64,000 bases of DNA from the NCBI RefSeq assembly GCF_002813245.1, contig NZ_PHUF01000005.1:310001-374000 (forward strand), read 5' to 3'. The first letter of the stretch is position 1; each line of letters opens with the position of its first letter. The position numbers and the translations under genes were made by a program. Shown piece by piece: positions 26,961 through 34,371 of the stretch. A model generated the notes under the pieces. That model made no database searches and was not told where the DNA came from. It saw only the letters and a list, made by a program, of their open reading frames with translations. Source of the DNA: Novosphingobium kunmingense. GTDB taxonomy: Bacteria; Pseudomonadota; Alphaproteobacteria; Sphingomonadales; Sphingomonadaceae.

Positions 26961-27795
26961 GTGGAGTTTTTCGGTCCGGTTGACGCACGAGTTCGGCGTC
27001 TCGATTTCTCTGGGTTCGCCCAGGAATTCCTGCGTCGCAATCGCGACTACCAGCGACAATATGCTGCTCTTGGGGGACTGACCGAACTCGACCCGCTTGC
27101 TCCGAACTGCCAGGAGATGGCCCGAAGCTGGGGCCTGACCTTTCCCGATTTGCCCAAACCTCGCCGCCGAAGCCAATCCGGCGATCTGGCAGTCGGACAT
27201 CGCCCCTGCGGTCATCGTGCTTGCCCCCACACCGCAAAGTCTGACCGGGATCGATTTTGAAAGGACCTTGTCCAGTCGTGCGGTCGTGTTCGACTTATCG
27301 GACGGAACCGACCGGCACATGGTTCTGAGCCACCACAGCCGCCTACACCGTGTGAAGATTGTGGCGCCGGACCATCCCGGCGGACATCATGTCGCGATCA
27401 TTCCCGACAGCTGTTGGCCGATGCGGATGGCAGCGGCGCTGCGGCTCTTCGGCACGGAAACGTGCCTGCCGCATGACTGCCTGCATCCGACCGCGGCGCA
27501 GCGCAGCCGTTTGAACTGGATGCTCCAGGCCCTCGACTTTCTTCATGCGACCGAACGGCAGAAGCCGAACTTGCGACAATTAGCGGAAACCATCCTGTAC
27601 CCCCGTCACGATCTGGGACGCGCTATCGAATGGAAGAACTCGTCGCAAAGGCGGCAGACGCAGCGACTTGTGAACGGTGCACGCCACCTGATGCTGGAGG
27701 GATACCGCGAACTCCTCAAGGGCCGGATTTCACGGCCAGCCGGCAGAAGCAACGCGGGCGAGGATCGGTCAGCAACCGAGCGAACAAGCGATTGA
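26961..27795 (+). pseudogene. DUF6499-DUF2285 ICE regulator split by a +1 frameshift
   Basis: The first frame (GTG 26961, GGGAGA upstream) encodes a DUF6499-type start: DFSGFAQEFLRRNRDYQRQY ... ARSWGLTFPDLP. A second frame, open well before its nominal start at 27217, encodes LAAEANPAIWQSDIAPAVIV followed by DUF2285 (APTPQSLTGIDFERTL ... MLEGYRELLKGR). Removing one A from the AAA at 27156-27158 joins both into a 277-residue protein of normal layout. Either the gene is broken, the tract causes programmed slippage, or there is a sequencing error. DUF2285 proteins are frequent transcriptional regulators on ICEs. The downstream half could still be made alone from GTG 27217. Confidence 0.8.
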
Positions 27796-28037
27796 GTTGG
27801 GCAACTTGTCGCAGTATAAGCAGAATGAAGCATGAACCGAGCGTTGCTATCGCAACAATCTTTAGACTTGGCGGTCTCGTACGGACTCGATCTTCTAGTT
27901 ATTCTTTCGCTGAAATTCTATTGGGAGGGTTACGTCAACAGCCTGGACGCGCGGGTTGAAGCCGCGTGGTCCGGGCACTGCTGGACGGTTGGCACCGGGT
28001 GGATTGGGAAACGCCAGGTCAACCGAATGGTCGGCTC

Positions 28038-28817
28038 ATGTGTATTGAAGTCGTGGAAGGGTTCGTGGGCGAGCTGCAAGATGCCAACTTGGAAAAAGAT
28101 CTGGCGCTGGCGCTTACAAAGGCAACGCAGCAATTGGGATTCGATCACTTTGCGCTGACCCTTGAATCGCCGTCGAGCCTTGAAACTGCACCGGCGGTTC
28201 TGCTGCATGACTATCCGGACGAATGGGCCAGGGTCTATGTCAGCTTCGACCTTGCCGGACGCGATCCGGTACGCCGCGCCTGTGACAAATCGATGGTCGG
28301 TTTTTCGTGGCAGAAGCTCGAGCGACTGATCCCGTTGACCAGGGGAGATCGCCAAATGCTTGCAGTGGGCCGCGAATGCGGCATCGGCGACGGCTACACG
28401 GTTCCCCGCTTCCTTCCTGGTACGACGCGGGGAACCTGCACCTTTGCCGTGGCGCCGGGACAGGAACTGCCGAAGCCCGGCCTGTTTGCGGCAGAAATTG
28501 TAGGCGGGCTTGCGCTGGTCAGTGCACTCGAGATTTGCGGCGATGCCGGTCGGCCTGCAAAGGCCGTGCTTAGCGACCGACAACGGGATTGCTTGCTGTG
28601 GTCTGCGCGCGGAAAGACGGCTGCGGAGACTGCCATCATCCTCGGGATCAGCGCGGAAACCGTTGTGCAGCATCTCAAGATGGCGCGCGAGCGGTATGAC
28701 GTCCATTGTCGGCAATCGTTGATCCTGAGCGCGCTGTACCACGGGCTCATCGGTTTCGGCGACATCTTTGGGTGGCGCGCAAGGACCCGGTCGATCGCCG
28801 CCTTGTTGGACAGCTAG
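28038..28817 (+). CDS. LuxR-family quorum-sensing regulator
   Basis: A 259-residue protein from ATG 28038 (MCIEVVEGFVGEL); a GTG at 27966 would add 24 residues. The N-terminal autoinducer-binding domain (about 15-170) contains GFDHFALTL, LLHDYPDEWARVYVSFDLAGRDPVRRACDKSMVGFSWQ and GIGDGYTVPRF. The C-terminal HTH is LSDRQRDCLLWSARGKTAAETAIILGISAETVVQHLKMARERYDVHCR. It lies directly upstream of a luxI homologue, so it most likely senses the acyl-homoserine lactone made there. Confidence 0.92.
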   Translation: MCIEVVEGFVGELQDANLEKDLALALTKATQQLGFDHFALTLESPSSLETAPAVLLHDYPDEWARVYVSFDLAGRDPVRRACDKSMVGFSWQKLERLIPLTRGDRQMLAVGRECGIGDGYTVPRFLPGTTRGTCTFAVAPGQELPKPGLFAAEIVGGLALVSALEICGDAGRPAKAVLSDRQRDCLLWSARGKTAAETAIILGISAETVVQHLKMARERYDVHCRQSLILSALYHGLIGFGDIFGWRARTRSIAALLDS

Positions 28818-28931
28818 CTCGCCCAAGCCGGCCTGCGCAGGAGCGCGAAATTCTGCGCTGGCATCCCCTTTTCTTGGTATATCGCTCGCGCCTCTGCGCT
28901 GGTCGAACGGTCCCGTTATCAACGAGACGGG

Positions 28932-29561
28932 ATGCTCGCCATGTTTTCGACTTTGCAACCGACAGGATTGTCGCGCCAGGATCTTGCGCTGCGCGCCATG
29001 TTCGAAGCGCGCAAGCGCGTGTTCGTCGACCTCCTGAAATGGCAGGTGCCAGTCCTTGAAGGACGCTACGAGATCGACCAGTTCGATAACGTCGATGCCG
29101 AATACCTCATCTTGACCGACCAGGCAGGTGGCCATCGTGCGTCGGCGCGACTTCTGCGCACCGAAGGTCCACACATCCTGGCTGATCTGTTCGGCCAGCT
29201 TTGTGATGAGTCGATCCCGTCAGGACCGACTTGCCGGGAAATCACCCGCTTCTGTCTCGAACCCGGTCTGAACGCGCGCGAGCGGCGCGAAGTGCGCAAC
29301 CAACTGGTTACCGCGCTTGCAGACCATGCCCTGCGTAGCGGCATTACCGATTACACCGGGGTCGCCAGCCCGGGTTGGTTCGGACAGATTGAACGGTTTG
29401 GATGGGACTGCCGGGCGCTCGGCGAAGCACGGGAGGTCGGCAATCATCGACTGGTGGCTTTGCACATCCGGATCGATGCGCAGACTCCGAGCAGCTTGGC
29501 GGCGTCGGGTATCTACAGTCCGGCGAGCCCCGGACTGGTAATGGCAGGAGCTCTTCAATGA
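28932..29561 (+). CDS. LuxI-family acyl-homoserine-lactone synthase
   Basis: A 209-residue autoinducer synthase. Conserved elements are the N-terminal MFEARKRVFVDLLKWQVPVLEGRYEIDQFDNVDAEYLI (Arg, Phe, Trp, Asp and Asp of the SAM-binding site), then HRASARLLRTEGPHILADLF and CREITRFCLEPGL with Glu and Arg. It makes an N-acyl-homoserine lactone from SAM and acyl-ACP; chain length cannot be predicted. An alternative ATG is at 28941. A 6-bp inverted repeat (TCCCGT 28911-28916, ACGGGA 28927-28932) covers the ribosome site. The next gene overlaps by 4 nt. Confidence 0.93.
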   Translation: MLAMFSTLQPTGLSRQDLALRAMFEARKRVFVDLLKWQVPVLEGRYEIDQFDNVDAEYLILTDQAGGHRASARLLRTEGPHILADLFGQLCDESIPSGPTCREITRFCLEPGLNARERREVRNQLVTALADHALRSGITDYTGVASPGWFGQIERFGWDCRALGEAREVGNHRLVALHIRIDAQTPSSLAASGIYSPASPGLVMAGALQ

Positions 29562-30424
29562 CTGCCGCATCGATCCGTGACTGGGAGAAGCGGTTGCTCG
29601 ACACGGGCTACGCGATCATCCCGGACCTCCTGCCGACCAGCGAACTCGCCGCGCTCGAAGCGGATCTCGAATCTGACTTCACGCTAACTCCATTTGGTGA
29701 CGGCGATTTCTACGGGCATCGCACCAAGCGGTTCGGAAGCCTGCTGCGGCGCTCGCCGCGGGCCGCAAGTCTGGTTCTCGAGCCGACCGTTCTTGGGCTC
29801 GCGCGCGGAATCCTGGCCTCCGCTTGCGAGCGGATCCAGCTCAATGTCGCGCAGGCCATCGAGATACACCCTGGTGAGATCGAGCAATTTCCCCATTGCG
29901 ATCACGACATGTGGGCGGGGATCAAGGGCAGCCATGAGTATCTGGTCAACGTGATGTGGCCACTGACGCCATTCACGGCCGAAAATGGAGCGACGCGAAT
30001 CTACCCGGGCAGTCACCACCAGCACATCGAATCGCTCAATGACCTCGGCGATCCCATCGCCGCCGAATGCGGCCCGGGATCCGCGATCTGTTTTTTGGGG
30101 TCGACGGTCCACGGTGCGGGCCCGAACCGGTCGAACTTCGTTCGGCGAGGGATCGTGATCGGCTATAGCCTGGGATGGCTTAAGCCCTATGAAAACCCGT
30201 GGCTGGCCTATCCCCCATCGATCGCCAGCCACTTCGCCCCCGAGCTTGCGGACCTTGCCGGCTATGCACAGCACCGCCCCAATCTCGGAAACTACGAAGG
30301 GCAATGCCCGTCGATCCTGCTTCGCGGCGAGGTCCCCTCGCACCCGCGCGCGACCGACTGCCTTCGTCCGGACCAGGAACTCGCTGTCGCGGCTTTCGCA
30401 TCCGAGCGCCGTGACCGGAAATGA
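29558..30424 (+). CDS. Phytanoyl-CoA dioxygenase (PhyH) family protein
   Basis: A 288-residue Fe(II)/2-oxoglutarate oxygenase from ATG 29558, with AGGAG 7 nt before. The iron facial triad is visible as HCD in QFPHCDHDMWAG and the distal His in GSTVHGAGPN; the 2-oxoglutarate-binding Arg is in RRGIVIGYSLGW. A PhyH-type gene right after luxI is a recurring arrangement in sphingomonads, where the enzyme may act on the signal or make a secondary metabolite. It is coupled to luxI (ATGA) and to the GntR gene. Confidence 0.9.
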   Translation: MTAASIRDWEKRLLDTGYAIIPDLLPTSELAALEADLESDFTLTPFGDGDFYGHRTKRFGSLLRRSPRAASLVLEPTVLGLARGILASACERIQLNVAQAIEIHPGEIEQFPHCDHDMWAGIKGSHEYLVNVMWPLTPFTAENGATRIYPGSHHQHIESLNDLGDPIAAECGPGSAICFLGSTVHGAGPNRSNFVRRGIVIGYSLGWLKPYENPWLAYPPSIASHFAPELADLAGYAQHRPNLGNYEGQCPSILLRGEVPSHPRATDCLRPDQELAVAAFASERRDRK

Positions 30425-31035
30425 GTCCGGCTCATGTGCTTGAGCCGACCTATCAGGGCCTCAAGAGCCGGCTCAAGGCGGGCTCTTGGCCCATGGGAAT
30501 GCGTCTTGAGGCCACAAAACTGGCCGATGAACTGGGCGTAAGCGTGACCCCGGTGCGCGACAGTCTCAACCGCCTGGTCGGCGAGCGGCTGGTCGAACTG
30601 TGGCCCGGAGAGGGTTACAGAGTCGCGCGGATCGGGGAGCGCCAGCTTCGCGACCTCTTCGGATTCAACCGGGACCTGCTGAGCAGGGCCGTGATCGTCA
30701 TGGTCGCCAGCGACGTGGAGATGGACTGGAGCGACGAACCGTCGCCTTATCCAGAGCGGGTCGCGCGACTCTTTGCTGGGGTTGCGGCAGCTTCGGGCAG
30801 CACGGCCGTTGTCGAGGTGGTGGAAGCGCTCAATGATCGGCTTCATCCGGTACGCTGCCTCGATCCCGAACTTATCGCGGGCTGCGAAATCGAGATCGAG
30901 ACGTTTGGTCGCGTGATCGTCGAAGACGTCGATCCTCTTGCGCGTGACAGCTGGCTGGCTTCGTACCACGACCGGCGCTGCGAGTTGGCATCGGAGTATG
31001 TCTTCCGGCTCGAGTTAGGTCCAAAACCGGGCTAA
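30421..31035 (+). CDS. GntR-family transcriptional regulator
   Basis: A 204-residue protein. The winged helix spans about residues 8-70: YQGLKSRLKAGSWPMGMRLEATKLADELGVSVTPVRDSLNRLVGERLVELWPGEGYRV, a clear GntR signature. The C-terminal 130 residues are short and lack the metal-binding His residues of a typical FCD domain, so the effector is unknown. The ATG overlaps the PhyH stop, making it the fourth gene of the quorum-sensing operon and a likely local regulator. Confidence 0.88.
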   Translation: MSPAHVLEPTYQGLKSRLKAGSWPMGMRLEATKLADELGVSVTPVRDSLNRLVGERLVELWPGEGYRVARIGERQLRDLFGFNRDLLSRAVIVMVASDVEMDWSDEPSPYPERVARLFAGVAAASGSTAVVEVVEALNDRLHPVRCLDPELIAGCEIEIETFGRVIVEDVDPLARDSWLASYHDRRCELASEYVFRLELGPKPG

Positions 31036-31293
31036 CTGCCTGCATTTGCAGGTACGGCAAACACCCGTGGTCTTGCAACAGAAGGACCGCGCTGGCACAA
31101 AGTCGGTGCGTAGTCCTGTTGCTGGCGATTGACTGCGCCGATATCTTGCCAGGCATCAAACGCGCCGGTCTTCACCTAGCCCGGCGGCCGTATCGGCTAA
31201 GGATGCCCTGCATCCGAACGACGGCACAGCGCTGGAAGCCAAGCTACCCTGCCAAGGCGGGGGCGGCTTGGTTGCGCCACGCTGGGTGCCTCT

Positions 31294-31935
31294 ATGTTCA
31301 TTTTGCTCGAGGCGGCGCCGCCGTTTGTCGCGCCGGATTCGCTTCAGACTTGCGGACCACCGGCGAGATCGGGCTTTGGTGATCGCTTTGCCATGCTCGA
31401 ACCGATCTACCGTCGGGAGCGGGCGGGCTTGCTCCGCTACCTGGCCCGCCAGGCGGGAGCCGATGTGGCCCCCGATCTTCTTCACGAGGTGTTCCTGCGC
31501 GCTGCTGCCAGTCCGCAGCTTTTCGAGCTGATCAATCCGCTCGGGTTTCTTTACCGCATCGCGCGCAACCTGCTGATCGATCGCGCGCGGCGCACCCGCT
31601 GCCGAATCGAACTGCTGCCGATTCTCGATGCGCATGATGCGCTGAGCCATGCCGAGCAGGAACACCGGATCGAGGCCGACGACCTCCAGATCGTGGTCGA
31701 CCGGGCACTCGCGAACCTGCCATTGAAGACCCGGCGGGTGTTCGTCATGAGCCGGTTCGGCGGTATGTCCTACCGGGAAATCCAGGCGGCGCTAGGCATC
31801 TCACTGGCGACAGTCGAATACCACATGATGCGCGCCCTCACCCAGCTTCGCCGAGCGACCCAATCCGCCGACCTCGTGGATGCTACCGTGTCGCGGCCCT
31901 GTTCCAACCGTCGCCGGAAAAATAATTTCAGTTGA
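31294..31935 (+). CDS. ECF sigma factor (FecI-like) of the lasso cluster
   Basis: About 213 residues from ATG 31294; ATG 31393 (MLEPIYRRERAGLLRYL) would remove a poorly conserved 33-residue start and may be the true one. Region 2 is LLRYLARQAGADVAPDLLHEVFLRAAASPQLFELINPLGFLYRIARNLLIDRARR; region 4 is LANLPLKTRRVFVMSRFGGMSYREIQAALGISLATVEYHMMRAL. It precedes the TonB receptor gene by 84 nt. FecI-type factors normally have a FecR partner next door; none is encoded here. Confidence 0.9.
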   Translation: MFILLEAAPPFVAPDSLQTCGPPARSGFGDRFAMLEPIYRRERAGLLRYLARQAGADVAPDLLHEVFLRAAASPQLFELINPLGFLYRIARNLLIDRARRTRCRIELLPILDAHDALSHAEQEHRIEADDLQIVVDRALANLPLKTRRVFVMSRFGGMSYREIQAALGISLATVEYHMMRALTQLRRATQSADLVDATVSRPCSNRRRKNNFS

Positions 31936-32019
31936 AACTAAGGTGTGGGCTGCGGGCTGCGTCATTCCCTGTATCGGCCAGGCCCGAAGAGGCGGCCGAC
32001 ATGACCAAGGGAGCAGTTC

Positions 32020-34371
32020 ATGTCGTTAAAGAGCAAAGCAATTCCGACCCTTCTCGCCGGCGTCGCGCTGGCGCTCGTCCCGCAGGTCTGCGCGGCGCAG
32101 GCTGCGGCAAGCGAGGCTGAAGACACGCCGAGCAAGGACGATCCCGGCGATAGCGCCAAGGGTCAGACGATAGTTGTGACCGGATCGCGCATTCGCGGTG
32201 CTGTCGCCGCCAGCGACATGACGACGCTACCCCGCGACGCGATTGTCAGCGCGGGACAGGTCGATCTCGGGGAAGCCACCCGAGCGCTGCCGCAGAACTT
32301 CGGTGGAGGGCAGAACCCCGGCGTCGGCACTGGTGCCGGCTTCGTCAACGCCAACGTCAATTCGGCGTCGAACGTCAACCTGCGAGGTCTCGGGGCAGAT
32401 GCCACGCTGACGCTCCTCAACAGTCACCGGCTGCCCTACGATTCTGCGTTTGGCGGGGTCGACATCTCGGCGATCCCGCTGGCCGCGGTCGACCGGATCG
32501 AGGTGATGCCCGACGGCGCTTCGGCCATTTACGGTTCTGACGCGGTTGCGGGCGTGGTCAATGTGATCCTGCGTCGCGATTTTGAGGGGATCGAGGCCTC
32601 CGCGCAGCTTGGTGCCAGCACCGATGGCGGGAACTTCCGCCAGCAGGCCGACCTGGTGACCGGCGCGCGCTGGTCCGGCGGTGGGATGATGTTGGCCTAC
32701 GACTATGCCCACAATTCGCAGATCACCGCGCGGCAGCGCAGCTATTCCGGCTCGCTCGATCCGGTCAGGTATCTCTACCCTTCCCAGCGCCATCACGCTG
32801 CGACGCTAAGCGCGCACCAGGACCTGGGCGGCGGTCTCACCGCAAGCATCGACGTGCTCTACGCCAGGCGCACCTCCGAGATCGTCGGGGGCACCGCGAG
32901 CGCGCGATTCCGGTTCTCGCCCGAGGTCGAGACGTTCACCGTCGCGCCCTCGTTCGAGCTCAAGCTGGGATCGGACTGGAGCGCGAAGCTTGTCGGGGTG
33001 CTGGGCCGCGACCGCACGCAACTGTCGACGTTGTTCACCCCAACGCCTGGCACCGCGACGCTCACCACCGGTTGTTATTGCAACCGTGCGAGTTCGGTCG
33101 AACTGGGGCTCGAAGGCCCACTGTTCGCGCTCGCTGGAGGTGACGCCCGGGTCGCCTTCGGAGGTGGCTACCGCAGCAACGGGATGGCCTTTACCCGGGT
33201 CGTCGCCGGAACGCCGAGCGCCGCTTTCGACGTCTCGCGCCGCAACTATTTCGCCTACGGCGAGGTGTTCTTGCCCTTCATTGCGCCAGCCAACGGCGTG
33301 CGGGCGATCGACCGGCTCAGCCTGTCCGCCTCGCTGCGCTACGAAGACTACCCGGGTATGGCCAGGCTCGCGACCCCGCGGCTCGGGCTGGTCTATGCCC
33401 CGGTCCCGGATCTGACCCTGCGCGGCACCTGGTCGCGTTCGTTCAAGGCACCCTCGCTGTTCCAGCAATACCTCGGCTACGAGGTGTTCCTTCTCCCGGC
33501 CAGTCGTTATGGGGCCGGGCCCGCCGGGACCACGCTGGTCTATGCCAGCGGCGGAAATCCCGATCTCAAGCCTGAACATGCGCGCAGCTGGACGGCCGGG
33601 TTTGACTTCCATCCCCAAGGCGTCCCTGGGCTGACGGTCAGCGCGACGTGGTTCGACGTGCGGTATCGTGACCGGGTCCTCCGCCCGATCGCAGGCTCTC
33701 CCGCCACGGCGTTCCGCGATCCCGGCTATGCTTCTCTGATCGACTATAGCCCGAGCGCGCAAGCCCTGGACTCGCTGATTGCAGGCGCGCTCTACGGTCT
33801 CGAGAACTTCTCGGGCCAGGCCTACGATTCCACCCAGGTCGCGGCCTACCTCGACAACCGCAACATCAACGTCGCAGTACAGGCAATCCGCGGCGTGGAT
33901 GCCCGTCTTGCCTGGCGCAAGGACCTCGGCGGAGATCGCCGCGTCAGCCTTGATGTAAGCGGTGCCTGGCTCGACACCAGCCAGCAGGTGACACCGGACT
34001 TGCCTGTGGTCCAGCTGGCGGGGACGGTGTTCAATCCGCCCGAATTCCGCCTGCGCGCAAGCGCTAGTCTGCAATCGCACCGGTCCCAGGTGTCGCTGGC
34101 AGTCAATTATACCGGCACGCTCGAGGATCGCCGCTTCGCCACGGTCACGCGGCTGCCAGGGAGCGCGACGGTCGACCTGTCAGCTCGGTACACACTGATC
34201 GAGGGCGAGGATGACAGGCCTCGACTGTCGCTGTCGTTGTCGGTCTCCAACCTGTTCAACGACAAGCCCGAACCCATCGGTGTGACCGGACCAACCGACA
34301 CACCCTACGATTCGACCAATTACTCGCCGATCGGCCGGTTCATCGCGGTCGGCGTGCGGGGGTACTGGTAA
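32020..34371 (+). CDS. TonB-dependent outer-membrane receptor of the lasso cluster
   Basis: A 783-residue receptor. A signal peptide (SKAIPTLLAGVALALVPQVCA-AQA) precedes a TonB-box-like QTIVVTGSRI near residue 50. The plug domain has NLRGLGADATLTLLNSHRLP and IEVMPDGASAIYGSDAVAGVVNVILRRD (about 120-190), and the rest is a 22-strand barrel ending in the aromatic residue of GVRGYW. No N-terminal signalling (STN) domain is present, so it cannot obviously signal to the adjacent sigma factor. It likely imports the lasso peptide back into the periplasm. The stop overlaps the isopeptidase ATG by 1 nt. Confidence 0.93.
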   Translation: MSLKSKAIPTLLAGVALALVPQVCAAQAAASEAEDTPSKDDPGDSAKGQTIVVTGSRIRGAVAASDMTTLPRDAIVSAGQVDLGEATRALPQNFGGGQNPGVGTGAGFVNANVNSASNVNLRGLGADATLTLLNSHRLPYDSAFGGVDISAIPLAAVDRIEVMPDGASAIYGSDAVAGVVNVILRRDFEGIEASAQLGASTDGGNFRQQADLVTGARWSGGGMMLAYDYAHNSQITARQRSYSGSLDPVRYLYPSQRHHAATLSAHQDLGGGLTASIDVLYARRTSEIVGGTASARFRFSPEVETFTVAPSFELKLGSDWSAKLVGVLGRDRTQLSTLFTPTPGTATLTTGCYCNRASSVELGLEGPLFALAGGDARVAFGGGYRSNGMAFTRVVAGTPSAAFDVSRRNYFAYGEVFLPFIAPANGVRAIDRLSLSASLRYEDYPGMARLATPRLGLVYAPVPDLTLRGTWSRSFKAPSLFQQYLGYEVFLLPASRYGAGPAGTTLVYASGGNPDLKPEHARSWTAGFDFHPQGVPGLTVSATWFDVRYRDRVLRPIAGSPATAFRDPGYASLIDYSPSAQALDSLIAGALYGLENFSGQAYDSTQVAAYLDNRNINVAVQAIRGVDARLAWRKDLGGDRRVSLDVSGAWLDTSQQVTPDLPVVQLAGTVFNPPEFRLRASASLQSHRSQVSLAVNYTGTLEDRRFATVTRLPGSATVDLSARYTLIEGEDDRPRLSLSLSVSNLFNDKPEPIGVTGPTDTPYDSTNYSPIGRFIAVGVRGYW

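Noticed and set aside
27832..28158. 108-codon frame upstream of luxR as a gene
   Set aside because: Its second half overlaps the luxR coding sequence and is Trp/Arg-biased; only the first about 40 codons look protein-like.
28818..28931. A lux box between luxR and luxI
   Set aside because: Only the short palindrome CCTGCGCAGG was found; it is too short and too far from the 18-20 bp lux box form to call.
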